From positions 1-33,258 of the forward strand of contig JBEKKV010000023.1 in the NCBI GenBank assembly GCA_050010555.1: DNA of 33,258 nt. The letters run 5' to 3'. Below the pieces are notes generated by a model. The model was not told where the DNA came from. It made no database searches and was given only the letters and a program-made list of their open reading frames with translations. Positions within the stretch are counted from its first letter, which is position 1; each line of letters opens with the position of its first letter. Position numbers and translations under genes: made by a program. This document shows positions 1 through 7,866 of this stretch, in pieces. Origin of the DNA: JALHUB01 sp050010555. GTDB lineage: Bacteria > Chloroflexota > Dehalococcoidia > DSTF01 > JALHUB01.

Positions 1-247
1 CATAGCCTCGGGTCGTCCCTCGGCTGGCCCGCCCGTGAACCTCTACCAAGCCCCTAGCGGACGATGCTTCAGGTCAAGGAAGGACCGTGCGGCGGACCGA
101 TCTCTTCTGTCCCCGGCGGCGAGGCTACAGCGCGTTTCCCACGATCCTGATGATGGGAACTCGCGAATCTGTGGCACCCCTGCAACTGCCGCGCGGCGGT
201 GAGGCAGTGTATAATCCGGCCCATCCATTCGTTTGTGAGGCCAGTCG

Positions 248-370
248 ATGAGCGAGCTGAGCGAGAAGAAGAATTCGCCCATGGTCCTGGTTCGTCCAGA
301 CCACCAGCAAACTCTCCGAGCGAGACTACAAACTGCTGATCGGCCAGTCATCCCCTGGTTTGCCAGGTGA
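248..370 (+). CDS. possible 40-aa hypothetical protein
   Basis: A short open frame starts with ATG after a weak GTGAGG and ends in TGA; an in-frame stop lies just upstream, so it is not the tail of a larger gene in this frame. A TATAAT-like hexamer lies near 210, with no good -35 box. The product resembles nothing I recognise. The rest of 1-617 has no convincing gene; its only other clear feature is the dispersed repeat at about 461-545. Confidence 0.2.
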   Translation: MSELSEKKNSPMVLVRPDHQQTLRARLQTADRPVIPWFAR

Positions 371-460
371 GTAGACCTCGTTTCCTAGCGTACCAGTCCC
401 CTGCCGCCAGTAGGACGACGCTTGCCACCGCTGATGGGAGCATGGGTGTTCTTCTTACTA

Positions 461-545
461 CCCTCCCGCCCAGGGATGTTTATCGGGAATCAGGGGGACA
501 CCCCCTGAACCCCCGACAGGAAGGGCTCTGCACTCTCCCGGGCCG
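461..545 (+). repeat. dispersed two-hairpin repeat, copy A
   Basis: This intergenic copy matches segments near 32.0 kb and 33.1 kb in the same orientation. The shared core begins TATCGGGAATCA, continues into an inverted repeat (TCAGGGGG, ACA, CCCCCTGA at about 490-508) and then a GGCAGG-like stretch. The second hairpin is degenerate here (AAGGGCTCTGCACTCT), but perfect in the other two copies. It lies about 75 bp upstream of the helicase gene. Confidence 0.75.
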
Positions 546-617
546 GATGCCGAGTGAGACGTTGAAGCCCGGGGGCAGCGGTGCAATAATGCATTCAGCC
601 CTTTAGGGAGGTGTCCT

Positions 618-2555
618 ATGCAATGGTACGAAGGTCTTTCACATGAGCAGCGTGCGGTGGCTGAACATCTTGGCTCCCATGCGGTCCTAATAGCAGGACC
701 GGGAACAGGGAAGACGAGGACGTTGACGGCGCGGATCATCAGGCTGTGCAAAGACCACCAAGTCAAGCCGTCGGATATCCTTATGCTCACCTTTACGCGC
801 GCCGCCGCTGCCCTGCTGAGACGACACGCCCGGGAGGCCCTTGGGGACACCGCTGAACTGCCCGAGGCGTCGACCCTCCACTCGTACTCCCTTTCTCAAC
901 TCGTACTGTCGGGCAGCGAACTCTCGATCCTGCCAACCCCTATCCGAATGGCGGACAATTGGGAGGAGAGAAACATCATCTGGGAGGATCTAAAGCGTAC
1001 TCTCAACATGGGCCGGATCAAGGACGTCAAAGAGCTGTTTGGCAAATTGTCAGCGGACTGGCAGACGCTCGCCGCTGACCAAGAGGGGTGGGAGCAGACC
1101 TTTCCAAACCCCCATTTTGTCGCAGCTTGGCGAAACCATCGGCAAATATATGGATACACGCTGCGGGATGAGTTGGTTTATCAGCTCAAGCGGGCAACAG
1201 AACAGGTACCAGGTTTCACGTTGCCACGGCGTCCCCGCTACCTTCTTGTAGACGAGTACCAGGACTTGAATCGATGCGACCTCGCGGTGGTGAGAGCGAC
1301 GTGCGATCAGGGCGCCGAGCTTTTCGCCGCTGGGGACGACGATCAGAGCATCTACGGGTTCAGGCACGCGTTTCCGCTCGGGATCAGGCGGTTCGACGAC
1401 GACTACCCTCTCGCAACCCACCTGGAGCTTTCTGAATGTTACCGTTGCCAGAGCCCCATCCTCGATTTCGCCCAGTTCGTTGCCGATCTGGACATAAGAC
1501 GGCTACAGAAGAGCACCCACTCGGCTTGTGCCAGCGCCCCGTCCGAGGTGCGGCTCTTGGCTTTCCCCAACGAAACGGCAGAGGCGGCGGCCGTGGCACG
1601 AATCTGCCAGCACCTGCTCAGTGCCCATGGCATCTTGCCGGGGGAAGTGCTGATTCTACTTCGATCCGACCACAACCAAGCCTTTTCGAGCGTATTGGCG
1701 CAGGCAATTCGTGACAGGAATCTCCCGGTAAGTGTCAGGCTTGTCCCAGAGCGGCCCACCGATCATGATTCGGGCCGCATTCTCTTGGCGTTCATGAGGT
1801 TGGCGACCAGCACTGAGGAATCCCTAAGTTGGCGTACTCTGATAAAGCTTCGCAACAATGGAATTGGCGACGAAACCATCGAAAGACTCCACGAGATTGC
1901 CGATCAGCAGCACAGGAACCTCTACGCTATTCTCCAGATGGTCAAGCGGTCGCCGGACATCCTCGGGTCGTCAGGAGGACGAGTGGCAGCAGAGGTCGTC
2001 AGCATCGAGACTGCATTGAATGAAGTTGGAAGGCCCCCGGATACTGGCGAAGTGCCGCCAGTTGTTGAGTGGGTTGCGAGGCTTGGCAAGCTTGTTCTGA
2101 CTGACCTGGCGGAGCAGGAGCGGATCGCGGGATTCTTGGGGGACGTCATCGCGGGCACTGACTGCTCAAGTATTCCCCGCCTTCTCGGCGTGCTCTCGCT
2201 GCCGGACGAGACGATTGAACAAGAGACTGATCCTGACGCGATAAACATCATGACCATGCACAAGGCAAAAGGGCTAAGCGCGGAGGTCGTTTTTGTCGTG
2301 GGTGCCGAAGACGAGTACGTGCCGGGCCGGAACGTTGAGGGGCCGCTGATGCTCGATGAGCTCAGGTTGCTCTATGTTTCGCTGACAAGAACGCGCAACC
2401 GGTTGTACGTTACGTACTGTGGCCAACGTAGAGGGCAGCAGATGAGAACCGGCCGAACCCCCAGCACTCCTAGGAGGACCCTGACGCGATTCTTGCAGGA
2501 TGGACCAATTCATGCAGAAAACGGAATCGAATTCGCGAGCACATTGCCGACCTAG
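618..2555 (+). CDS. UvrD/PcrA/Rep-type superfamily 1 DNA helicase
   Basis: This 645-aa ATP-dependent 3'-5' DNA helicase belongs to the UvrD/Rep family, whose members act in repair, replication restart or plasmid/phage replication. The start is set by GGAGG eight bases upstream. Motif I (AGPGTGKT) lies near residue 26, motif II (DEYQDLN) near 213, motif III (GDDDQSIYGFRHA) near 240, motif V (TMHKAKGLSAEVVF) near 547 and motif VI (LYVSLTRTRNR) near 588. It is slightly shorter than UvrD (about 720 aa) and lacks an obvious C-terminal tail. It converges with the leftward accessory operon, and a hairpin follows the stop codon. Whether it is chromosomal or the outer gene of the left accessory block is unclear; a copy of the dispersed repeat, also found in the core region, lies upstream and favours chromosome. 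Confidence 0.93.
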   Translation: MQWYEGLSHEQRAVAEHLGSHAVLIAGPGTGKTRTLTARIIRLCKDHQVKPSDILMLTFTRAAAALLRRHAREALGDTAELPEASTLHSYSLSQLVLSGSELSILPTPIRMADNWEERNIIWEDLKRTLNMGRIKDVKELFGKLSADWQTLAADQEGWEQTFPNPHFVAAWRNHRQIYGYTLRDELVYQLKRATEQVPGFTLPRRPRYLLVDEYQDLNRCDLAVVRATCDQGAELFAAGDDDQSIYGFRHAFPLGIRRFDDDYPLATHLELSECYRCQSPILDFAQFVADLDIRRLQKSTHSACASAPSEVRLLAFPNETAEAAAVARICQHLLSAHGILPGEVLILLRSDHNQAFSSVLAQAIRDRNLPVSVRLVPERPTDHDSGRILLAFMRLATSTEESLSWRTLIKLRNNGIGDETIERLHEIADQQHRNLYAILQMVKRSPDILGSSGGRVAAEVVSIETALNEVGRPPDTGEVPPVVEWVARLGKLVLTDLAEQERIAGFLGDVIAGTDCSSIPRLLGVLSLPDETIEQETDPDAINIMTMHKAKGLSAEVVFVVGAEDEYVPGRNVEGPLMLDELRLLYVSLTRTRNRLYVTYCGQRRGQQMRTGRTPSTPRRTLTRFLQDGPIHAENGIEFASTLPT

Positions 2556-2556
2556 A

Positions 2557-2572
2557 GGCGGGGTGCCCCGCC
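2557..2572 (+). terminator. hairpin after helicase gene
   Basis: A perfect inverted repeat (GGCGGGG, TG, CCCCGCC) begins two bases after the helicase stop codon. The downstream sequence has only short T runs (TTACGTTTTCGG), so it is a plausible but not ideal intrinsic terminator. Confidence 0.5.
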
Positions 2573-2730
2573 AGGCTTGGTTACGTTTTCGGTTTCGGGA
2601 CGCCGTCGCCGAAGCCGACGGGTGCATACTAATCGGCACAAGACCGATTGTCAACGAGACTTGTAGCCGGGGCGGGGCGCGTTCAGGGGGTCGGCGGTTT
2701 GGAAACGCCTTCGCCGCCCGGCATGTCGTT

Positions 2731-2745
2731 TGGCGAGGCTCGCCA
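2731..2745 (-). terminator. possible end of leftward operon
   Basis: A 7-bp inverted repeat with a one-base centre (TGGCGAG, G, CTCGCCA) lies about 50 bp beyond the stop of the last leftward gene. There is no U tract on the minus strand. The 2573-2796 gap between the converging genes otherwise shows no gene that I trust. Confidence 0.3.
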
Positions 2746-2796
2746 GGATCTCCCTCTCTCTTAGAGCAAGTATTCATCCTCACGCTAGTTATAGTA

Positions 2797-3000
2797 CTAT
2801 GGCTTGCCGTCTGGCGGTTCCGAATCTGATTCGTCCAGCGACCAGTCAGCCGGTGTCAGTAGATACAGCTTGACGCCAAATCGCGTGTTAAACAGCACCG
2901 TGGGCCACCGGTTCTGGCCAATCTGAGGCGGACGCTCGGCGAAGGCTCCGGCTAACGGATCACCGGCACTGCTGGAGCCATAGCCGACGTTAGCAGCCAT
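2797..3000 (-). CDS. small hypothetical protein, 67 aa
   Basis: I do not recognise this protein. It starts with ATG after GGGAG (minus strand, about 3007-3011) and overlaps the end of the upstream gene by 11 bases, which suggests translational coupling. The sequence is Gly/Ser/Pro-rich at the N-terminus, has a short hydrophobic stretch (VKLYLLTPADW) near residues 43-53, and ends in an acidic tail. It is the last gene of the leftward accessory operon. Confidence 0.55.
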   Translation of the reverse strand: MAANVGYGSSSAGDPLAGAFAERPPQIGQNRWPTVLFNTRFGVKLYLLTPADWSLDESDSEPPDGKP

Positions 3001-3265
3001 CTTCTACTCCCGCCGCCGACTCGTGACTTGTCGCCAGGTGAGTTTGAAGTGCGTAGAGCCTATGCCACGAATCATTGACTAGGATTGGGCTCCGGCATTC
3101 TTCAACCTGTTTCTCAATCCCGATCGCTTCCTTGATAAGAAGTTCTGGCATGGCAGAGAAGCCAGCCGCCCTGTCTTGCTCTGCCTCGGCGCGAAGCATC
3201 TTGGCGATTGACTCCGCCTCGGCTGGGCCAACGGCGACCTGATCTACAGTGGTGGTAGTTGTCAT
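2990..3265 (-). CDS. small hypothetical protein, 91 aa
   Basis: This protein of unknown function has a very strong ribosome binding site (AAAGGAGGT) ahead of its ATG. Residues 1-7 are a methionine followed by a poly-threonine run (TTTTT), and the middle is predicted helical with alternating acidic residues (AEAESIAKMLRAEAEQDRA). There is no signal peptide or membrane segment. It follows the two single-span membrane proteins by 14 bp and overlaps the next gene, so it is probably made with them. Confidence 0.65.
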   Translation of the reverse strand: MTTTTTVDQVAVGPAEAESIAKMLRAEAEQDRAAGFSAMPELLIKEAIGIEKQVEECRSPILVNDSWHRLYALQTHLATSHESAAGVEDGC

Positions 3266-3279
3266 CGGGCATACCTCCT

Positions 3280-3612
3280 TTAGGCCATTGTTGCGCCGGT
3301 TTCATCCGACCACTGAATCTTGTTGCCGATCCTTATGCCAGTTCGGAGACGGGAAGGTGGGAGTTTGCCCTCTAATCGCTGCTCGTCGATGTGGGCGATG
3401 TTTGTGCTCTCAACTCTGCCGCCGAAGGCTGAGGTCTTGGGAGAACTACTCGCGGGGGCTTGGGAGCGGGTAACGTAGAAGAAGAACGCGCCTAGGCCTA
3501 TCAGGGCAAGGACGGGGTAGAACATGTCACCCTTTTCTTCCTCTGCTGCTGCTTTCGAGTCGCTGCTGCTACTACTGCTATCAGACCGTTCTTGTTTCTC
3601 TTCTTCAGGCAT
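3280..3612 (-). CDS. small single-span membrane protein, 110 aa
   Basis: The product has a charged, serine-rich N-terminus (residues 1-28, including a run of six serines), one hydrophobic segment at about 31-48 (YPVLALIGLGAFFFYVT), then a soluble tail of about 60 residues with a basic middle. GAGGAGG precedes the ATG. There is no cleavable signal peptide. It shares its architecture (acidic head, one span, polar tail) with the upstream 121-aa protein, although I cannot align the two convincingly. It could be a virion membrane protein, a pilus-like protein or an envelope accessory protein of the mobile element; no function can be assigned. Confidence 0.7.
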   Translation of the reverse strand: MPEEEKQERSDSSSSSSDSKAAAEEEKGDMFYPVLALIGLGAFFFYVTRSQAPASSSPKTSAFGGRVESTNIAHIDEQRLEGKLPPSRLRTGIRIGNKIQWSDETGATMA

Positions 3613-3629
3613 CGTAGATTCCTCCTCGT

Positions 3630-3995
3630 CTAGCGTGGGAACGTTGGGCGGTCGCCGATGTTGGGCAGTACTAAGGCCGGAGTTGTCGGCTTCTTCTGCT
3701 GGGAGAGGATGTAGACGGCGAGGGCAGCAACGCCCAACAGGAGGAGGGCTGCTGTGCCATCATCACCGCCTGCCGATTGCTTCTCCGGGCTGTCGGCTTC
3801 GTGCTTCAGGCTCTTGGCTGTCTCAGGATCGCCGGCTTTCTCCGTGTCCTCTGCCCGCTTCTCCAGTGGCACCTCCCGTGTGGGAGCCTCGTCGTCCGTG
3901 GCAGTGCTGCTTGAAACCTCTGGCACCGGACTGGGGGCTTCGGGCTTGACTTCAGTTGTTAACTTCTCCTGTCCGTCGTTGTTGTTGTCGTCCAT
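3630..3995 (-). CDS. small single-span membrane protein, 121 aa
   Basis: The first 78 residues are strongly acidic and rich in Glu, Pro, Ser and Thr. One hydrophobic segment follows (about 82-96, AALLLLGVAALAVYI) and then a 22-residue polar tail ending NIGDRPTFPR. GGGAGG precedes the ATG. It is the first gene of a compact group of four (3995 to 2797). About 290 bp separate it from the methyltransferase, and that gap contains a minus-strand terminator-like hairpin, so this group may have its own promoter. Function unknown. Confidence 0.7.
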   Translation of the reverse strand: MDDNNNDGQEKLTTEVKPEAPSPVPEVSSSTATDDEAPTREVPLEKRAEDTEKAGDPETAKSLKHEADSPEKQSAGGDDGTAALLLLGVAALAVYILSQQKKPTTPALVLPNIGDRPTFPR

Positions 3996-4048
3996 GTTGC
4001 TGAACCTCCCTCTTCATTTCACTGCCGGTTAACTTCAATCACAGCTTC

Positions 4049-4072
4049 AAAAGGGGGGAGAGTCCTTCCCCC
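4049..4072 (-). terminator. intrinsic terminator-like hairpin, minus strand
   Basis: On the minus strand GGGGGA, a 7-nt loop and TCCCCC are followed by C and TTTT. It lies between the methyltransferase gene and the downstream small-protein genes, so it could end the upstream transcript or act as an attenuator for the four small genes. Confidence 0.55.
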
Positions 4073-4199
4073 GTGCAACTGTTGCCGAAACTACTGCCGC
4101 TACTCGGATTCGTATCTGGCTGCCAGTCTATGCAGTTGACTTGCCAAGCTTAGCTCTTAAGACTGTCCTCTATAGGATAATAGTTAGTTGCTCTTTTTT

Positions 4200-4255
4200 G
4201 CCCCCGATTGTCCCGCTGAACGCCTGCGTCGTTGGCGTCAGCCCTCATCGGGGGC
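4200..4255 (-). other. 56-nt structured inverted repeat
   Basis: The outer arms pair perfectly over 9 bp (GCCCCCGAT with ATCGGGGGC), and inner arms pair over 9 bp with one bulged base (GCTGACGCC with GGCGTTCAGC on the minus strand). It lies 32 bp past the methyltransferase stop codon. The minus-strand transcript would have an A run, not a U run, after it, so it is not a standard intrinsic terminator. Confidence 0.55.
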
Positions 4256-4286
4256 GGTCTTGCCTCGCCGTCTCCGCTACTGTTGT

Positions 4287-5516
4287 CTAGCTGCCACTCG
4301 CCATCGCCTTCATCTTCTTCTCTGGCCTTTGGGATGCCTCAGCACCGGATACCCGTCCCCTTGCTATCCGCACACTTTCCTCGTTCACATCACATCCGAT
4401 GAATGACCGACCCAGTTCTTGGCAGACGAGCGCCGTGGTGCCTGACCCGACAAACGGATCGACCACGAGGTCACCCCGATTGGTCAAATGCTCGGCAAGG
4501 TACTTGAAAGGCTCGGCGCATTGCTGCATGGGGTCGTGGGTCTTGTCCTTACCGTCGCTCGTGTAGGCGTCCCGAAACCAGTGCTTAGACTCGTACGCCC
4601 CATTTGAGTAGAAGAGGACGGGTCGCCAGCCGGAACGAATACGACGCGAGTATATCCTCGCGTTTGGGCCGGGTTCCCCGACTGACCCAATCCATAAATA
4701 CTCAATATGACCGGCGAGGGCAGTCATGACCCTTGGAAGGTGGTAGTGGCCCGCATAGGCAACCAGTAGATGGCCAGGTTTGAGCGTCCGCTTGGCGAAC
4801 AGCGCCAAATCCTCCCAGGCGGGCAGATACTCTTCAGCATACGGAGGATCGGTGAGAATCAAGTCTACCGAACCGTCGGGTATATCCTGCAGTACATCAC
4901 GCAAATCCCCGTGCCGGAGGTCGATGTCTGCGGGCAAGTCTCCCTCCGGCTTCTGAATCCTTCGACGGCGCCGGAGCAGGAACTCATGGTAGATGCCGTC
5001 GACCTTGCCTGTTCTGTCCATTCGGTCGACGAGCTCTTGGTAGTCGCTCGGACTTTCCTCCGCAGCCTCGACGACCGCCACAATCTTCTGCATTGTGACG
5101 CCGCTGAAACCTAGGCCGTTAGCAGCCTTGTCGCGCGAACGGCCAAGCTCAAGCTCGGAAAAGTTTGCCGGGCTGCCCATTCTCTCCCTTGCCTTTTCTC
5201 GTTCCTGGGACACAAGCGTCCGATAGATCGCGGCCGCCTCGCTAAGTGTGAAACCCTTGCGGACGGCGTTTTCTGCTGCCTCCGCCTCCACCAGGTTGTC
5301 GATGTCTACAACATGGACGGGTATCTTCTGCCAGCCGAGCAGCCTAGCCGCCTCTAGCCGGCGTTTGCCCGCGATAAGCGTCCCATCTGGGCGAACGACA
5401 ACTGGATGCAGGAGGCCCACGGCGCGGATCGAGCGGGCGAGGACTTTGATATCACCCAGGTCTCGTCGGTGCCTGCCATTCTCCACGATATCGACCAGCG
5501 CGATTTCGTCGGTCAT
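4287..5516 (-). CDS. ParB-like domain fused to DNA adenine/cytosine-N4 methyltransferase
   Basis: The product (409 aa from this start) has an N-terminal ParB/Srx-like domain (about residues 1-90, with GLLHPVVVRPDGTLIAGKRRLEAA), a helical linker, and a C-terminal DNA methyltransferase domain. Motif IV, DPPY, lies near residue 223 and the AdoMet-binding FVGSGTT near 355; this order is typical of beta-class N6-adenine or N4-cytosine enzymes. No restriction gene is adjacent, so it is probably an orphan methyltransferase, a kind common in phages and plasmids. I prefer the ATG at 5516 (AAAGGG ten bases upstream, no overlap) to the longer frame from 5585, which lacks a well-placed ribosome site and overlaps the upstream small gene. 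Confidence 0.88.
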   Translation of the reverse strand: MTDEIALVDIVENGRHRRDLGDIKVLARSIRAVGLLHPVVVRPDGTLIAGKRRLEAARLLGWQKIPVHVVDIDNLVEAEAAENAVRKGFTLSEAAAIYRTLVSQEREKARERMGSPANFSELELGRSRDKAANGLGFSGVTMQKIVAVVEAAEESPSDYQELVDRMDRTGKVDGIYHEFLLRRRRRIQKPEGDLPADIDLRHGDLRDVLQDIPDGSVDLILTDPPYAEEYLPAWEDLALFAKRTLKPGHLLVAYAGHYHLPRVMTALAGHIEYLWIGSVGEPGPNARIYSRRIRSGWRPVLFYSNGAYESKHWFRDAYTSDGKDKTHDPMQQCAEPFKYLAEHLTNRGDLVVDPFVGSGTTALVCQELGRSFIGCDVNEESVRIARGRVSGAEASQRPEKKMKAMASGS

Positions 5517-5541
5517 CGGCGTACTACCCTTTCTCTGCAAC

Positions 5542-5706
5542 TCACCTGCTAGGCGTTTTGACCTGGGACGGCTCTTCCTCGTCATCTTCCGAGCGATCTA
5601 GCTCCCACTCTTCGCTGCGGTCTAGCTCCCGCTCGTCGCGGTAATTATCAGCAGGTGGTGTGTCCACTGTGTCCCGCTCACTTCTTTTCTGTGTGATGGC
5701 AACCAT
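5542..5706 (-). CDS. possible 54-aa acidic protein
   Basis: This short frame encodes a strongly charged peptide containing an internal repeat (ELDRSEEW then ELDRSEDD). The frame continues upstream to 5877, but that extension runs into the iteron-like repeats, so I take the internal ATG at 5706. The ribosome site is weak. It ends 25 bp before the preferred methyltransferase start. Function unknown. Confidence 0.4.
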   Translation of the reverse strand: MVAITQKRSERDTVDTPPADNYRDERELDRSEEWELDRSEDDEEEPSQVKTPSR

Positions 5707-5872
5707 CTCTCTGCCGCTTTCTTCGAGGCAACCAGCGTTAATGGGCAGCCCGGCTTGTTTGGAGTGCCAGCATGGGGCCGTCTCTTTGACCGGCCCCGCT
5801 GTGCTCCAACGGAGCCGCCTTGCATTCTTTCTTTGCTCTCGAACAGTGCAGCAGAGTCTCTTTCTTAGAGCT

Positions 5873-5941
5873 TGCACTCTGCACTCGAATCTGATCGTTC
5901 AATGCAAGCATCTCTGCACTCTTCGTTGCACTCTTGCACTC
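5873..5941 (+). repeat. TGCACTC iteron-like cluster
   Basis: Five copies of TGCACTC occur in 69 bp (starting at 5873, 5880, 5915, 5927 and 5935), with near-copies nearby (TGCATTC at 5821). The cluster lies directly after the stop codon of the RepA-like ATPase and outside any trusted gene. Iterons beside a replication gene are typical of plasmid or phage origins; the spacing here (7, 35, 12 and 8 bases) is irregular. Confidence 0.55.
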
Positions 5942-5950
5942 CAGCATCAC

Positions 5951-7255
5951 TCAAACGACTCCGTAGATAGCGGGGTTGGTGTTCCCGCGCTTTTGAATCA
6001 GGGTTTCGCGAGCAAGGCGGCTAATCGCCTCGGCTGCCGTGCGGTAGCTGCACTGCACCTGTGACATGACATGCTGAATAATGGCAGACCTCTCTGTGTC
6101 TCCCGCCTGCTGTAGGAGGCCCAATACCGCCTGCTTAGCCTGGTCGATGAGTTTGCCTGCGACCCCGACACCCAGGTACTCTAATTTGACACCGCCCCCA
6201 GGTTCGTCTACGAGCTGAATCTGGAAGGGGTCAACCTTTTCCACGTACCTGTTCTTGACGCTCATCACTGTGACGCGACCCTGGTGGCCTGGATCAGGGA
6301 CTACGCCGAGGATTGATTCGACTGTAGCTCTGAAATGGCCCGATCCTCGGATGGCATCTCCAATATCGCCTGCGTCCTTCCTCAGATGGTGGATGATAAG
6401 GATCGCAGCGTCAGACTCTTCGGCTAGGGCTTTGAGCCCCCGCATTACGGGCAGCATAAAGGTAGATGAGTTCTCCTCGGCGCTGTGAAACTCGCGTAGG
6501 GAATCAATGATTATCAGCACCGGCTTGACCTCATCGACGATGGCCCGTAGTGCCGCAAAGTCGGCCTCCTGGGTGAAGTCCAGGTCTGTACTGCCGAGGT
6601 CGTCGCGGGTAAGCAGGTGGACGTTGCTACCAGAAGGGGGGAAGCCTCGTACTTCTCTCAACTGTGAGAGACGCCGCATCACAACGCTTCGGCTGTTTTC
6701 TTGATCAAGACACAGCACTGGCCCCTGCTTAGTTGGGAAGACACCGAGCCAGTCTGCGCCGGAGCCAACCGCCAAGGCCAGGTCGAGCGCATCCCATGTC
6801 TTGATACTTCCAGGACTACCGGCCATCATTCCTATTGCACCTTTGATGAAGAATGGGTCGACAACGAAATTATATTTAGGAATACCGGCGCTCAGGTAGT
6901 CCTCGGCACGGGTCGCTCTAAGTGACATAGCTGTCGTTTTTCCTGTGGCGATAGCGGGTTGGGCGACCTGGAGTGCCGATACGGAGGTGACGACCTTGGC
7001 TGTCGGTGGGGAGACGGCTGGTAAGAGGGCAACCGATGGAGGCTGGACTACCGGCTTTGGAAGCAGCGCCCCACGTAGGAGCGTCACCCCTTCCGGATCA
7101 CAAATGACTGTCGCAGTCGGCCTCCTGCAATTGCCGTCTGGTTTGGTCCTGGACACTACCCGCCCCTCATGCGTAGACACAATCTCGGCTTCATCTAAAT
7201 AGAGGTTAGTCCGCAGTGTAGGTGCAGATTCCGTGTCCCAATCGGCCCTTGCCAT
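5951..7255 (-). CDS. RepA/AAA_25-like replicative ATPase
   Basis: This 434-aa protein resembles the RecA-fold ATPases of plasmid and phage replication (RepA of RSF1010, AAA_25). A long N-terminal region (about 1-125) has no recognised domain. The P-loop AGSPGSIKTW lies near residue 145; Ile replaces the usual Gly before Lys. The Walker B region VLIIIDSLREFHSAEENSS lies near 250 and the sensor-like IIHHLRK near 288. The C-terminus looks like a winged helix (about 375-434). AAGGGA precedes the ATG. It is third in the leftward operon. The iteron-like cluster just beyond its stop supports a role in replication initiation of the left accessory block. Confidence 0.83.
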   Translation of the reverse strand: MARADWDTESAPTLRTNLYLDEAEIVSTHEGRVVSRTKPDGNCRRPTATVICDPEGVTLLRGALLPKPVVQPPSVALLPAVSPPTAKVVTSVSALQVAQPAIATGKTTAMSLRATRAEDYLSAGIPKYNFVVDPFFIKGAIGMMAGSPGSIKTWDALDLALAVGSGADWLGVFPTKQGPVLCLDQENSRSVVMRRLSQLREVRGFPPSGSNVHLLTRDDLGSTDLDFTQEADFAALRAIVDEVKPVLIIIDSLREFHSAEENSSTFMLPVMRGLKALAEESDAAILIIHHLRKDAGDIGDAIRGSGHFRATVESILGVVPDPGHQGRVTVMSVKNRYVEKVDPFQIQLVDEPGGGVKLEYLGVGVAGKLIDQAKQAVLGLLQQAGDTERSAIIQHVMSQVQCSYRTAAEAISRLARETLIQKRGNTNPAIYGVV

Positions 7256-7270
7256 AGCCTGGCTTCCCTT

Positions 7271-7453
7271 CTATTTCGTCACGCCCGCCGTGTTCCGTCT
7301 CTGAGCCCGCCGTTCTCTACGCCACCTCGCCAAATCCTCAGCCTTCTCCTTAGAAAAGTCATGGGCTAGGAACTCGTCAATGTTCATACATTCTTTCCTG
7401 TTGATGGGTATGGGCTCGTCGGGAAGTTCATCTTCCTCGATATGCTCTTGCAT
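7271..7453 (-). CDS. small hypothetical protein, 60 aa
   Basis: An acidic N-terminal half (EEDELPDEP) is followed by a basic helical C-terminus (ARWRRERRAQRRN). GGAGGG precedes the ATG. It lies 22 bp after the MerR-like gene and 15 bp before the RepA-like gene, so all three are probably one transcript. The bipolar charge could suit an adaptor or nucleic-acid-binding peptide, but no family is recognised. Confidence 0.65.
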   Translation of the reverse strand: MQEHIEEDELPDEPIPINRKECMNIDEFLAHDFSKEKAEDLARWRRERRAQRRNTAGVTK

Positions 7454-7475
7454 GATTGCCCTCCTGCCAAGGCAT

Positions 7476-7859
7476 TTACTTCTTCGTCATCCTCAGACCA
7501 GGCGCCGCTTCTCCGAGAAGTTCTCCTAACGCCCGCCCACTCGTGTTGTCTCCCAGGAGAGCTTCGATCTGTTCGGCAATCATTGGCCCTAACTGTTGAA
7601 GTATGGAGTCGAAGGAGCCCGATGTTGCCTCAACGCCGAGGGTGTCGGAGATGTAGTGCAACAGGTACTCCGCAGGGGTGGGCGGCAGGGGGACGCCGAG
7701 CCCTTCACAGATATCGGGCAAATCCGCCTCCTCCCAGTATCGAAACCCCCCAGGGGTTCGATGCGCCCGCGGGATGAACCCGTCGCGTTCGGCACGACGA
7801 ACAGCCTCGGTAGTTCTGCCGGTCAGTCTGTTGATGTCACCGATTCGTAGTTCGTGCAT
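7476..7859 (-). CDS. MerR-like transcriptional regulator
   Basis: The N-terminus (HELRIGDINRLTGRTTEAVRRAERDGFIPRAHRTPGGFRYW) is a typical MerR-family winged helix-turn-helix with its Arg-Tyr wing motif, lying in residues 1-45. The rest (to 127) is a short effector or dimerisation region without the long coiled coil of full MerR proteins. I place the start at the ATG at 7859, not at upstream ATGs at 7868 or 7871, because those lie inside the -10 box of a strong promoter. Transcription would then begin at or one base from this ATG, giving a leaderless mRNA. It heads the leftward operon and probably regulates it, since MerR proteins commonly act on their own promoter. Confidence 0.82.
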   Translation of the reverse strand: MHELRIGDINRLTGRTTEAVRRAERDGFIPRAHRTPGGFRYWEEADLPDICEGLGVPLPPTPAEYLLHYISDTLGVEATSGSFDSILQQLGPMIAEQIEALLGDNTSGRALGELLGEAAPGLRMTKK

Positions 7860-7866
7860 GATAGAC

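Noticed and set aside
2640..2690. Left attachment site of the left accessory block
   Set aside because: A CCGGGGCGG stretch shares only about nine bases with the tRNA 3' end, too little to be a convincing att copy.
5873..5941. CRISPR array
   Set aside because: The repeat unit is only seven bases with irregular spacing and no spacers of uniform size; it fits iterons better. No CRISPR array or cas gene was seen in the window.
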